From the IMG/VR virus record IMGVR_UViG_3300021962_000100, positions 1 to 62,919 of that record: a DNA stretch of 62,919 nt; one strand, written 5' to 3'. This document shows positions 53,901-61,087 of this stretch, piece after piece (the stretch's first letter is position 1; the number at the start of each line of letters is the position of its first letter). The position numbers were made by a program, and so were the translations under genes. Origin of the DNA: a virus. The notes beneath the pieces were generated by a model. It saw nothing but the letters and a program-made list of their open reading frames with translations. It made no database searches and was not told the origin of the DNA.

Positions 53901-56807
53901 TTGTGCTCCGGTTGTTCCCTGAGTACCAGTATTACCAAGTATACCTTGAATACCCTGAATTCCCTGTAAACCAGTTGATCCAGTAGTCCCTTGTGAACCA
54001 ATAGTACCTTGCGCTCCAGTTGTACCAGTGCTACCTTGAGCACCAGTTGTACCTATTGCACCCTGTGTCCCAACAGCACCTTGGCTACCAGTTGAACCAG
54101 TACTTCCTTGAGAGCCTGTTGCACCTATAGATCCTTGTAATCCTAAAGTTCCTTGCACACCTTGGGATCCAAGAGTACCCTGTACACCTTGAGAACCGGT
54201 AATTCCTTGAGTTCCCTGTGAACCAGTTGTTCCTTGTACTCCTAATGTACCCTGTACACCCTGTATTCCTAATGTTCCTTGAATACCTTGGATGCCCAAT
54301 GTACCTTGAACTCCTTGAATACCAATAGAGCCTTGTGTACCTTGTGGACCTGTTACATTACCAACATCATCCCATTCAGTACCATCCCAAACCCATAAGT
54401 GTCCAGTATCTGTTGTAATATAACCATCACCTACATTTCCGGTATATGAGTTTGGATACCCAGGTAATGATGTTGAAGTAGATACACTACCTAAAATAGT
54501 TACTGAGTTACCTGAAATACCTTGTGTACCGGTTAATCCCTGAATACCTTGTATGCCTTGTAGACCAGTGATACCCTGGATTCCTTGAATTCCCTGTGTA
54601 CCTGTTGTACCCTGAGATCCAATCTGACCTTGTACTCCTAATGTTCCCTGAGTTCCTTGTATACCAAGAATACCTTGCGTGCCTTGAGCACCTGTATTTC
54701 CAGTTATACCTTGTGTACCTTGTGATCCATTTAAACCAGCAGTTCCTTGTGATCCTATAGCACCTTGTACACCAGTAGAGCCTGTAGTACCTTGACTACC
54801 AGTAGCTCCAGTAGTACCTTGATTACCTAATGTTCCCTGCACTCCTTGGATTCCCTGGACACCTTGAATACCCTGACTACCAATAGCACCTTGACTTCCA
54901 GTAACACCTTGTATACCTTGTGTTCCTTGGACACCAATAGGACCAATTTGACCCTGCACACCTTGAATTCCTTGTGATCCTACAGATCCTTGTGTACCTG
55001 TAGTACCTTGATTTCCTAAAATTCCTTGTATTCCCTGTGACCCAGTAGAGCCTTGGGTTCCTGTAATACCTTGTGAACCTGTAGAACCAGTTGTTCCTTG
55101 TGATCCAGTATCTCCTGTTATACCTTGTATACCAATAGATCCTTGAGCACCAGTGCTTCCTGTAGATCCTTGAGATCCTGTATTACCAAGTGTACCTTGT
55201 ACGCCTTGTAAACCAATACTTCCCTGAGAACCAACAGATCCCTGGGATCCAATTAGACCTTGGCTACCAGTTGTCCCTTGAACACCTAAAATACCTTGTG
55301 TACCTTGAGTACCTTGACTACCAGTAATACCTGTTGAACCTTGAGTTCCGGTTGTACCCTGACTACCAGTTGATCCTGTAGAACCCTGACTTCCAGTATT
55401 TCCCGTAGTACCTTGGCTTCCAGTCACTCCTTGTAGACCCACAGATCCTTGAGTACCCACACTTCCTTGTGTACCTATTGAACCTTGTGTACCTAAAGTT
55501 CCCTGAACTCCCTGAATACCTTGGGTGCCTTGTACCCCTTGGATACCTAATAAACCTTGTATGCCTTGAATTCCCTGAGAACCGGTTAATCCTTGTAATC
55601 CAGTGCTACCTTGACTACCTGTGTTACCTGTTGTTCCTTGTGGACCAGTTGTGCCTTGTACTCCCTGAGATCCAAGAGCTCCTTGTGAGCCAGTTGTACC
55701 TGTAGATCCCTGTGTACCAGTAGATCCTTGAGATCCAGTGCTACCAGTGCTACCCTGAGAACCTGTGTTTCCAGTGGTACCCTGCACTCCTTGAATACCT
55801 AATTGACCTTGTGTACCAGTACTTCCTTGAGTACCAGTAATACCTTGTGATCCAGTAGTACCTTGTAAACCTAATAATCCTTGAGTACCTTGAGTACCCT
55901 GTGATCCTGTAAGACCAGTTGATCCTTGAATACCAACAGCACCTTGTGAGCCAGTAGATCCAGTGGATCCCTGACTACCAGTATTACCTACAGTACCCTG
56001 TGGACCGATTACACCTTGCAATCCTTGTGTACCCTGAGTACCTATTTGCCCTTGAGTTCCTGTAGTACCTTGTTGTCCATTACTTCCTTGGACACCTTGA
56101 ATTCCTATTTGACCTTGTATACCTTGAGTACCTTGGATTCCTTGATCTCCTCTTTCCCCCTGTATACCTTGGATACCTTGTAGACCTACAATACCTTGAG
56201 AACCAGTGTTACCTGTAGTTCCCTGTGGGCCTGTAGTACCTTGCACTCCTTGTGAACCTAATGCTCCTTGAGAACCTGTTGTTCCAGTTTCTCCTTGGGC
56301 ACCTATTGTACCTTGAGCACCGGTAGATCCTGTGGTACCTTGTGAACCAGTATCACCTTTAATACCTTGTGCACCAACAGTTCCTTGAGCTCCAGTAGAT
56401 CCTACAGCTCCTTGTGGACCTATAACACCAATCTGTCCTTGAACTCCGGTAATACCTTGTACACCCTGAATTCCTAAAGATCCTTGTGTTCCTTGTGTAC
56501 CCTGAGCACCTTGTGTTCCTACTACAGTACCACTTGCAACCCAATCTACAATATACTGTAAACCTTGGGCAACTGTTGTATCCTGAGGAATAATAGTTTG
56601 TTGTGATGCATCTATATCTTCTCCTGTATATACAACACAATTAGCATCCGTTACTTCTGCACATTGTTCATCTTCAGGACAAGGATCAGGTGTAGGGCAT
56701 GCAGGCGGAGTTGTTATACCAGATGTACATACAGAACATTTTCCACAGTTATTACACCCTGTGTTAGTAAAAATACTTTCAAGTTGACTGGATCTTTTAG
56801 GGATCAT
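50991..56807 (-). CDS. Giant collagen-like fiber protein, 1938 aa
   Basis: Residues 1-96 are a Cys-rich anchor ([43 protein letters not shown]) shared with the 24438-24983 protein. Residues about 97-1716 are Gly-X-Y triplets, some 520 of them, almost all GxQ or GxT (GTQ, GIQ, GSQ, GTT) with very few prolines. They are broken once at about 762-818 by a small domain ([20 protein letters not shown]). Residues about 1719-1938 form a globular C-terminal domain with [14 protein letters not shown], of a kind seen at phage fiber tips. Collagen-like repeats form trimeric rods; the anchor would dock to the virion and the tip may trimerise or bind the host surface. Confidence 0.85.
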   Translation of the reverse strand: MIPKRSSQLESIFTNTGCNNCGKCSVCTSGITTPPACPTPDPCPEDEQCAEVTDANCVVYTGEDIDASQQTIIPQDTTVAQGLQYIVDWVASGTVVGTQGAQGTQGTQGSLGIQGVQGITGVQGQIGVIGPQGAVGSTGAQGTVGAQGIKGDTGSQGTTGSTGAQGTIGAQGETGTTGSQGALGSQGVQGTTGPQGTTGNTGSQGIVGLQGIQGIQGERGDQGIQGTQGIQGQIGIQGVQGSNGQQGTTGTQGQIGTQGTQGLQGVIGPQGTVGNTGSQGSTGSTGSQGAVGIQGSTGLTGSQGTQGTQGLLGLQGTTGSQGITGTQGSTGTQGQLGIQGVQGTTGNTGSQGSTGSTGSQGSTGTQGSTGTTGSQGALGSQGVQGTTGPQGTTGNTGSQGSTGLQGLTGSQGIQGIQGLLGIQGVQGTQGIQGVQGTLGTQGSIGTQGSVGTQGSVGLQGVTGSQGTTGNTGSQGSTGSTGSQGTTGTQGSTGITGSQGTQGTQGILGVQGTTGSQGLIGSQGSVGSQGSIGLQGVQGTLGNTGSQGSTGSTGAQGSIGIQGITGDTGSQGTTGSTGSQGITGTQGSTGSQGIQGILGNQGTTGTQGSVGSQGIQGVQGQIGPIGVQGTQGIQGVTGSQGAIGSQGIQGVQGIQGVQGTLGNQGTTGATGSQGTTGSTGVQGAIGSQGTAGLNGSQGTQGITGNTGAQGTQGILGIQGTQGTLGVQGQIGSQGTTGTQGIQGIQGITGLQGIQGIQGLTGTQGISGNSVTILGSVSTSTSLPGYPNSYTGNVGDGYITTDTGHLWVWDGTEWDDVGNVTGPQGTQGSIGIQGVQGTLGIQGIQGTLGIQGVQGTLGVQGTTGSQGTQGITGSQGVQGTLGSQGVQGTLGLQGSIGATGSQGSTGSTGSQGAVGTQGAIGTTGAQGSTGTTGAQGTIGSQGTTGSTGLQGIQGIQGILGNTGTQGTTGAQGTVGSQGTIGSQGSVGLQGTIGSQGITGSQGTVGATGAQGSTGSTGSQGSVGAQGTTGNTGSQGSTGSTGAQGTTGSQGTTGLTGSQGTQGIQGIQGIQGTTGLQGLTGIQGIQGVIGPVGAQGTTGTTGSQGSTGSTGSQGTTGSQGSTGTTGNTGAQGAIGSQGTTGLTGAQGTTGTQGSTGTTGATGSQGAIGSQGTTGSQGTTGTTGATGSQGTTGLQGLTGLQGQTGATGAQGAIGSTGTQGAVGTQGSTGATGSQGTTGSTGAQGTVGSQGTTGATGSTGSQGIQGITGNTGATGSQGIQGIQGITGPLGPTGSQGTTGATGSQGSTGSTGSQGTTGSQGSTGTTGATGSQGTTGAQGTTGTTGNTGVQGAIGSQGTTGATGAQGTIGTQGVQGIQGRQGTTGTTGNTGSQGIQGITGAQGTVGATGSQGAVGSTGSQGTTGTQGSVGATGSQGTTGATGSQGSVGSQGITGATGAQGAIGSTGSQGTIGTQGSIGATGSQGSTGLQGTIGSQGSTGATGGVGAQGIQGFTGATGNTGAQGTTGATGLQGIQGVQGLQGIQGRQGTTGTTGLTGAQGIQGIIGSTGSTGAQGAIGTQGSVGSTGATGSQGTTGSTGATGAQGIQGIIGSTGPQGNQGATGSTGPTGAQGAIGTTGATGAQGAIGATGSTGSQGTTGSTGATGSQGTTGSTGATGAQGTTGSTGATGSQGTTGATGSTGAQGIQGIIGTGTQGTQGVQGPTGGGGSIPGSDNEVLTSNGAGGATAESNLLFDGSGLTMVGTTSLIGNSQNLTWTGGDTFWAGATDLSGITAIANMGSSQVNRYPQLQGWADNYYNGLVLTDVTFTTSGSASKGQLVSQRSDGTWELADADTSNTINLLGIALDNVSSNGTFAVLLNGIYSTTYHEQHPISNYGVPLYVSRTAGDVTETAPSASGNYVRLIGHNITAGTDYSVVRFDPDCTWTLL
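51660..56520 (-). repeat. Low-complexity collagen triplet repeat tract
   Basis: Nearly 4.9 kb of short degenerate repeats encoding Gly-Thr/Ile/Ser-Gln and Gly-Thr-Thr triplets, interrupted at about 54350-54525. Synonymous codons vary a great deal, so the DNA repeats are diverged although the protein repeats are regular. Long open frames on the other strand and in other frames here are by-products of the repeat. Confidence 0.9.
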
Positions 56808-56816
56808 AGTAATATT

Positions 56817-57077
56817 TTATAGTTCTGCAATACTAAGATAAGCAACAAATTGAGGAGTTGCTGAGTCATAGATAACAGATTTAGATACTAAATACTGATT
56901 TGGGTTTAATGCAAATAAAGAATTGATATCAGCTTCAAGTCCATCTGCAGTTGCATTAGTCACAACAGTCTCAGTTATATTTGATAACTGACTGACACTT
57001 AAACCTTTAAGTACAGCTAACTGAAATGGGAAGTTATTCCCTTTATTTCCGTATGTCTTTAAATTTCCTATTGACAT
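56817..57077 (-). CDS. Conserved small virion-module protein
   Basis: An 86-residue protein starting MSIGNLKTYGNKGNNFPFQL, a start that I recognise from small proteins in Bacteroidota phage fiber regions. It contains a TADGLEADINSLFALNPN segment and no Cys. It lies between the collagen-like fiber and two appendage genes and is probably structural, but no role is known. Confidence 0.58.
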   Translation of the reverse strand: MSIGNLKTYGNKGNNFPFQLAVLKGLSVSQLSNITETVVTNATADGLEADINSLFALNPNQYLVSKSVIYDSATPQFVAYLSIAEL

Positions 57078-57079
57078 GA

Positions 57080-57775
57080 TTAAAATGTTTTATTTAATGT
57101 AAATAATTCTGAGTATATAGAATCTCCTGTACTTGCTGTACCCCATTGTGCAGTAACTGACAAGGTATTTAATACCGTAGTATCAAAGCCTGTACTTGTT
57201 TCTGTACTAAAATTAGTTCCTTCAAATGCATTAGAGGCATCTTTAGTATAGAAAAATATTCCTCCGGTTACTATTTCTGCGGTACCTGATCCACCAATAG
57301 CACGTACTGTAAAGTTAACATCTAATTTCCAGTGCTTATTTGTTGATCCTGCCATAGTTAATACTCCAGTATCAGCTAATACAACACTACCAGTTTTAAT
57401 TTTTATTCTAAGAGTATGGTTGTTTACAGATGAAATATGTCCAGTTGCTACTGCATGAAAACTATCTCCTACTTGAAATCCATTTGCAGGTACACTTAAA
57501 GTTCCTAAACCACCATCTAATAAAGATGATTCTGTTGTTGTATTAGTTACTGGTGTACTAGAGTTAGTCTGTGTATACAAACCGTAGTTTAATGTAGTTG
57601 GTATACCAGCATTTAACTGAGTAGCAAGATCAGAATATTTAATAATGGTAGGTTTATAACTACCATCATATTTTCCATCTCTAGTACCAACTACAAGTAA
57701 ATCATCATCTTCCAGGACAGTTTTCACCATCCTGGTTTTGATGAGATTAAATAAGTTGGTAAGATTATTTAACAT
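57080..57775 (-). CDS. Putative virion appendage protein with N-terminal anchor
   Basis: A 231-residue protein. Residues about 15-50 (DDDLLVVGTRDGKYDGSYKP) match the pattern of the next gene upstream (VDNLIAVGAKDPSRDDGYLP), suggesting a shared virion-docking segment. The C-terminal 170 residues are Thr/Ser/Gly-rich beta strands (LDGGLGTLSVPANGFQVGDS), as in jelly-roll fiber domains. Translation is coupled to the upstream gene by a TAATG overlap. Confidence 0.58.
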   Translation of the reverse strand: MLNNLTNLFNLIKTRMVKTVLEDDDLLVVGTRDGKYDGSYKPTIIKYSDLATQLNAGIPTTLNYGLYTQTNSSTPVTNTTTESSLLDGGLGTLSVPANGFQVGDSFHAVATGHISSVNNHTLRIKIKTGSVVLADTGVLTMAGSTNKHWKLDVNFTVRAIGGSGTAEIVTGGIFFYTKDASNAFEGTNFSTETSTGFDTTVLNTLSVTAQWGTASTGDSIYSELFTLNKTF

Positions 57776-58248
57776 TACGCAATAATCAAGAAATGAATTC
57801 CAACTGCAGCATTTAATGCAGCTGAACCAGCACCATTACTAAGAACTACTTTAAATGATCCATTAGCAATATCTGCAACACCTACAACTGGAATACCGGT
57901 AGCTGCTTCATCATATTCAACCGATACAAGAATTCTGGATCCAGCTGCAACAAGTGAATTGTTTACAGTGAATGAAGTTCTAGCATTAGCAGCAAGAGTA
58001 GATGATACAGTTCTGATAACACCATTTAATGCATTTACAGTAACTGCAGTAGTAATACTAGTAGCCTGAGTTACGTTTGCATCATTATATAATGATTGCA
58101 AAGGTGCTGCATTAACAGCAAGTGGAAGATATCCATCATCACGAGAAGGATCTTTTGCACCTACTGCAATTAAGTTGTCAACGTCTGTTGGAAGAGCTGC
58201 TCTATAGTTCCCAGCTTTAATCCAAGAAATAAAATTTAAAATGTCCAT
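57775..58248 (-). CDS. Putative virion decoration or fiber protein
   Basis: A 157-residue protein with an N-terminal segment like that of its neighbour (NLIAVGAKDPSRDDGYLP) and an Ala/Thr/Val-rich beta domain (LNGVIRTVSSTLAANARTSF, SRILVSVEYDEAATG). The composition resembles head decoration or fiber proteins of aquatic phages. It is the first gene after a strong terminator and has the ATTTTTTGTATATTATA element upstream, so it probably starts the fiber transcription unit. Confidence 0.58.
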   Translation of the reverse strand: MDILNFISWIKAGNYRAALPTDVDNLIAVGAKDPSRDDGYLPLAVNAAPLQSLYNDANVTQATSITTAVTVNALNGVIRTVSSTLAANARTSFTVNNSLVAAGSRILVSVEYDEAATGIPVVGVADIANGSFKVVLSNGAGSAALNAAVGIHFLIIA

Positions 58249-58271
58249 GGTTATAAATATTAAATGTATAC

Positions 58272-58290
58272 ATTATAATATACAAAAAAT
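58272..58290 (-). promoter_or_regulatory. Candidate promoter ATTTTTTGTATATTATAAT
   Basis: A copy of the repeated element, between the terminator at 58304-58328 and the gene starting at 58248. The terminator-then-box order supports a promoter function. Confidence 0.5.
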
Positions 58291-58303
58291 ATCTTTAATA
58301 AAC

Positions 58304-58328
58304 AAAAATCCCCGGCATAAACCAGGGA
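58304..58328 (-). terminator. Rho-independent terminator
   Basis: On the minus strand TCCCTGG / CCGGGGA form a 7-bp stem (one G-U) around TTTATG, followed by TTTTTG. It lies downstream of the accessory genes ending at 58371. Confidence 0.88.
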
Positions 58329-58370
58329 CTTTCTTGACAGGGTAGGAATTAAAAAAAAAGTACACAATGA

Positions 58371-58574
58371 TTATCCTACCATATATCCAAATAAGAATGA
58401 AACTATTATAAGGGCTGCAATGGTGTAGTTTGCTATTGCACGACCTTTCTCATCCTCCATGTACATATTGTACATCTTGTTATAGATAGGTCTTGTCATG
58501 GCATTTATGACAATCCAAAACATTGCAATACATCCTATTGCAAAAGCCGCTAATAATATTTTCAACCAGATCAT
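58371..58574 (-). CDS. Small two-helix membrane protein
   Basis: A 67-residue protein with two transmembrane segments (LKILLAAFAIGCIAMFWIVI and YTIAALIIVSFLFGYMVG) separated by a charged loop (YNMYMEDEKGRA). Size and topology fit a class-II holin, but it is far from the lysis cassette, so other membrane roles are equally possible. Its start overlaps the DUF3310 stop as ATGA. It is the last gene of the accessory unit. Confidence 0.6.
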   Translation of the reverse strand: MIWLKILLAAFAIGCIAMFWIVINAMTRPIYNKMYNMYMEDEKGRAIANYTIAALIIVSFLFGYMVG

Positions 58575-58888
58575 AACGTATCTATTCTTCTTTGTAAATA
58601 TACTAAAGCTTTTTCTAAATCTTGTTTTTTTGTTGTCTTAGATTTCTTTCCAGCTCTAGCTAAATATTTAATTACATTACCAAGATAGAAATCTTTATCT
58701 AATTCCCAAGCTTCTAGAACATTAAAAACTTCATATGTAGAATCTTTTCCACCATAGTGATCAGGCCTGATAGGATCATTAAGAATAATAATCCTAGAAC
58801 TAACATCAATAGGTTTAGTAGTGATCTCCTCTTTAGAACAGGCAACTTTTTTGTACTGTTCTTCACTTTCTTGACTAAAGTTTACCAT
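58571..58888 (-). CDS. DUF3310 family protein
   Basis: A 105-residue protein carrying the diagnostic DUF3310 series: RPDHYGG, then YEVFNVLEAWELDKDFYLGN, VIKYLARAGKKS and DLEKALVYLQRRI. The family is frequent in phages, often beside nucleotide-metabolism genes, and its biochemical role is not settled. The start overlaps the GroES-like stop by a few bases. Confidence 0.85.
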   Translation of the reverse strand: MVNFSQESEEQYKKVACSKEEITTKPIDVSSRIIILNDPIRPDHYGGKDSTYEVFNVLEAWELDKDFYLGNVIKYLARAGKKSKTTKKQDLEKALVYLQRRIDTL

Positions 58889-59175
58889 ATAATGACAACA
58901 TCTCCTTCATTAAGGACAAGTTTAGTTTCTCCGTCAATATCAATACGCTCAACTACTTCTAAGTTAAGTGCACTTGTACGGACATAAACTTTATCCCCTA
59001 CTTTAACATCTTCTACTTTGTCACCTACTGCAAAGACATTAAGCTTGTTCCACATCTTAACAGCTTCAGCCATCATTACTTCTTCATCTTTTGCGCTCAA
59101 CTGAATTGACGACTCTTTTCTTTTAGGAACATCTAACAAAATAGTTCTTCCTCTTAAACTTTTAAATGGTTTCAT
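58882..59175 (-). CDS. GroES-like co-chaperonin
   Basis: A 97-residue protein, the usual GroES length. The N-terminus has LRGRTILLDVPKRKES where GroES has its first strand and the start of the mobile loop. The C-terminal half has EDVKVGDKVYVRTS, then LEVVERIDIDGETKLVLNEG and DVVIIW, matching the GroES beta-barrel pattern (VKVGDKVL..., ...ESDILAVI). Phage co-chaperonins such as T4 Gp31 help the host GroEL fold capsid proteins. The match is by pattern and should be tested by structure prediction. The start is preceded by an AACCA variant of the start-site element. Confidence 0.58.
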   Translation of the reverse strand: MKPFKSLRGRTILLDVPKRKESSIQLSAKDEEVMMAEAVKMWNKLNVFAVGDKVEDVKVGDKVYVRTSALNLEVVERIDIDGETKLVLNEGDVVIIW

Positions 59176-59179
59176 TGGT

Positions 59180-59527
59180 TTATTTTAATGTAATTACTTT
59201 TACTACTGTCATCTGAGCATTAAGGATTTCTCCTACTGCATGATCAAACAACAAACTTTTTACCGGAGTCTTCTCATCATTAGAATATCTTCTCTTTAGA
59301 ATCTCAGCCATTTCTGCTGCTAATTCTTTTACTCTATGCACATCTTCATCTCCGCTTGGGTTAAAACTTAATCCCACTAACTGTTCTCCAAATGTAGGTA
59401 ATCTCTTTTCTTCAAATCCTACTGCTGCTTTCTCTTCCATATATTTATCATATTTAATACGCGCTTCCAAGTTGGTTTCTGACTCAGCTGTTAGTTTGCG
59501 CCATATGTCCAACTGATGCTTGGTCAT
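59180..59527 (-). CDS. Candidate Acb2/Tad1-type cyclic-nucleotide sponge (anti-CBASS/Thoeris)
   Basis: A 115-residue helical protein. The series FGEQLVGLSFNPSGDEDVHR, VKELAAEMAEILKRR and a C-terminal EILNAQMTVVKVITLK follow the pattern I know from Acb2/Tad1 hairpin-domain proteins (T4 vs.4-like: FGE..VG..FNP......V..IK, ending AQM..VKA.T). Acb2 proteins form hexamers that bind cyclic oligonucleotide signals and so block CBASS (and in some cases Thoeris) immunity. Small size and location among accessory genes agree. Its start overlaps the upstream stop as ATGA. Recognition is by eye, hence moderate confidence. Confidence 0.58.
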   Translation of the reverse strand: MTKHQLDIWRKLTAESETNLEARIKYDKYMEEKAAVGFEEKRLPTFGEQLVGLSFNPSGDEDVHRVKELAAEMAEILKRRYSNDEKTPVKSLLFDHAVGEILNAQMTVVKVITLK

Positions 59528-59775
59528 ACATTCTCATATGTCATAGCAAAGATATCTGGCTTGCATGCATAAAACTCTCCTGCTACTCCTTTGATAATAT
59601 AATCTCCAACATTGGCAAACATATCTCCCTCTAAGGTATCAATGTATAGATCTTTCACTACACCATGACTAGTAAAGTAACATGTCTTGCAAAAGTTTAA
59701 AACCTCAAACTGATTCTGCCCAGTCCACTGAACTGCCTCAATAATAACCGGTTTCTTTTTAAACTTCTGTGCCAT
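59524..59775 (-). CDS. Conserved small phage protein (PGDYIIKG-type)
   Basis: The ATG at 59775 is preferred to a TTG two codons upstream because it restores the usual family start MAQKFKKKPVIIEAVQWTG. The 83-residue protein has the familiar series TLEGDMFANVGDYIIKGVAG followed by EFYACKPDIFAMTYE, found in many phages of diverse hosts. No biochemical function is known. A TATATTTG box ends only 3 bases before the ATG, so a transcript starting there would be nearly leaderless. Confidence 0.75.
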   Translation of the reverse strand: MAQKFKKKPVIIEAVQWTGQNQFEVLNFCKTCYFTSHGVVKDLYIDTLEGDMFANVGDYIIKGVAGEFYACKPDIFAMTYENV

Positions 59776-59778
59776 GTA

Positions 59779-59786
59779 CAAATATA
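59779..59786 (-). promoter_or_regulatory. Candidate Bacteroidota-type -7 box at a start codon
   Basis: Minus-strand TATATTTG directly upstream of the ATG at 59775 and directly after the terminator at 59802-59828. Confidence 0.4.
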
Positions 59787-59801
59787 AAAAACTTTTTTAA
59801 A

Positions 59802-59828
59802 TAAAAAAGCTCACTAATAAAGTGAGCT
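59802..59828 (-). terminator. Rho-independent terminator
   Basis: AGCTCACT / AGTGAGCT form a perfect 8-bp stem around a 5-base loop. On the minus strand it is followed by TTTTTTAT. It closes the short unit made of 59886-60020 and 60051-60461. Confidence 0.88.
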
Positions 59829-59885
59829 ATTTTAACTAGTCATATAAGTATCAAATGTGCACTATGCTGCACCTTTTATGACACA

Positions 59886-60020
59886 TTATCCTTGTCCCCT
59901 ATAAAGTTTTTTATACTTCTTAGAACTTTTAAGTTTGGATGTCTTAGTCTTTGCATGTACACCCGGACGAGAAACTTTCTTTTTCTCTAGCTTTGTTGAG
60001 CTTTCTTTAATCTTTGCCAT
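59886..60020 (-). CDS. Small Lys-rich protein, 44 aa
   Basis: Read directly: ATG at 60020, TAA at 59886. The product (MAKIKESSTKLEKKKVSRPG, then VHAKTKTSKLKSSKKYKKLY and RGQG) is a short, very basic protein of a type that I have seen in Bacteroidota phages. The segment SKLKSSKxYKKxYRGQG is the conserved core. It lies before a strong terminator. Function unknown. Confidence 0.65.
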   Translation of the reverse strand: MAKIKESSTKLEKKKVSRPGVHAKTKTSKLKSSKKYKKLYRGQG

Positions 60021-60050
60021 AGTATATTAGTTTATACTATAAGATAATGA

Positions 60051-60461
60051 TTATTTGGTAAACTTGTCCAACTTTAAAAGCTTAACAATCTTATTTGCCC
60101 ATTCTTCTCCCTGAGATATGAAATCTTCTTCTGTATCTATATTATATCCATTAAGTAGAATACCCATATGTACAGCTTCATGCATTACCATAGTGATATC
60201 TTCCGCTGTCTCTTTAAAGTGTTTTTTATTCAAAAATAAAAAAGGTTTGTATGGTGCTTTTGCAGTAAGCTTTTTATCTCTTGGATCATAATTAGTAAAT
60301 CCATAGATATACACTCCATTACCAACAGTCTTATCTACTTCTTCAGCTTGGGCATCTGCACGGTTTAACCCATGCATTTCCTTAACCTTGTAATAATCAA
60401 ATATTTCAGTAGCATCTTTACCAATCAGTAAGATAAACTTACCCATGTCAATCTTCTTCAT
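60051..60461 (-). CDS. Small HExxH metallopeptidase-like protein
   Basis: The ATG at 60461 (MKKIDMGKFILLIGKD) is chosen because the longer reading starts inside the GC-palindrome region. The 136-residue protein contains MVMHEAVHMG, an HExxH zinc-binding motif near residues 91-95, followed by Glu residues (DTEEDFISQGEEWANKI) that could supply the third ligand. Before it lies a beta-rich region. The TTTTTTGTATCTTATAG element lies just upstream. Substrate unknown; it is the first gene of the minus-strand block. Confidence 0.6.
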   Translation of the reverse strand: MKKIDMGKFILLIGKDATEIFDYYKVKEMHGLNRADAQAEEVDKTVGNGVYIYGFTNYDPRDKKLTAKAPYKPFLFLNKKHFKETAEDITMVMHEAVHMGILLNGYNIDTEEDFISQGEEWANKIVKLLKLDKFTK

Positions 60462-60462
60462 A

Positions 60463-60480
60463 CTATAAGATACAAAAAAT
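60463..60480 (-). promoter_or_regulatory. Candidate promoter ATTTTTTGTATCTTATAG
   Basis: A one-base variant of the repeated element lying directly before the start at 60461, at the head of the minus-strand block. Confidence 0.45.
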
Positions 60481-60800
60481 ATAGATCCCCCGGGGGAGAA
60501 CAAATGAAAAAAGAACCCCCGGGGCAATCTACCTGTAGCATTGTAAAGGTAGGGATAAAGTTTGAAAGAAACTAGGGGATGGCAAATCTAATATATAAGA
60601 GGTTGTTGGGGCCCCTCACTCCAGACCCCCCGGGGCCATCCGCTCGGCAGGGGTACCCCCTGTTGCTGCCAGCTGGTCAAATGCATCTGACCATCTGTTG
60701 CAAGAAAATTTTCTTGGCAGAAAATGTTTCTATGACCTATGCCATGCTGTGCATGTCATGGTCTCTGTCTAGTCATGCTACACATGACATTAGACAGGTA
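60481..60800. other. Divergent intergenic region with GC palindromes and inverted repeats
   Basis: No gene is supported here. In an otherwise AT-rich sequence there are palindromes TCCCCCGGGGGA (60486-60497), CCCCCGGGG (60516-60524), GGGGCCCC (60608-60615), CCCCCCGGGG (60626-60635) and GGGGTACCCC (60650-60659). A perfect 16-base palindrome CAAGAAAATTTTCTTG lies at 60701-60716. Two long hairpins follow: one around 60734-60763 and one pairing CTGTCTAGTCATG (60765-60777) with CATGACATTAGACAG (60783-60797). The region separates divergent gene blocks and is a candidate control region or replication origin. Confidence 0.6.
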
Positions 60801-60805
60801 GTCTG

Positions 60806-60814
60806 CTAGCCCTT
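60806..60814 (+). promoter_or_regulatory. CTAGCCCTT element, copy 1
   Basis: CTAGCCCTT followed by an AT-rich stretch, 31 bases before the ATG at 60846. Other copies at 61088-61096 and 61730-61738 also follow T- or pyrimidine-rich DNA, so it may be an early promoter or operator. Confidence 0.45.
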
Positions 60815-60845
60815 GTCATAATATAAAATATTAAATTATTATATT

Positions 60846-61061
60846 ATGAATAGTATTATAACTCGGGTTATATCTAACCCTCATTCTAAGACTAGTGTGA
60901 TCTGCTATCCCAACGGTATGAAACCTTTTGTGATTAGCAAATCCAAAGCTAAAGCTTTGAAGGCTGGCAAGACCTACCTTGTAGATCTTAGAGCCAGCAC
61001 TGCAGGCTATGTCTATTCAGTCATAGTCCGCGGAGAACTAGCATTAAAGAAAGGGAAGTAA
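60846..61061 (+). CDS. Small basic protein, first plus-strand gene
   Basis: A 71-residue basic protein (SNPHSKTSVICYPNGMKPFV, then SKAKALKAGKTYLVDLRAST) with a beta-like C-terminus (GYVYSVIVRGELALKKGK). No family recognised. It has a CTAGCCCTT element upstream and an own terminator, so it appears to be a single-gene unit, as expected for an early phage gene. The stop codon lies in the loop of the terminator hairpin. Confidence 0.6.
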   Translation: MNSIITRVISNPHSKTSVICYPNGMKPFVISKSKAKALKAGKTYLVDLRASTAGYVYSVIVRGELALKKGK

Positions 61062-61087
61062 ATTCCCTTTTCTTTTCCCTCTTTTTT
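61050..61087 (+). terminator. Rho-independent terminator
   Basis: AAAGGGAA (61050-61057) pairs with TTCCCTTT (61063-61070), followed by TCTTTTCCCTCTTTTTT. It directly ends the first plus-strand gene. Confidence 0.7.

Noticed and set aside
60579-60809. Plus-strand open frame of 76 codons over the GC-palindrome region
   Set aside because: It consists of translated palindromes and hairpins, shows no plausible protein pattern, and overlaps the CTAGCCCTT element of the next gene.
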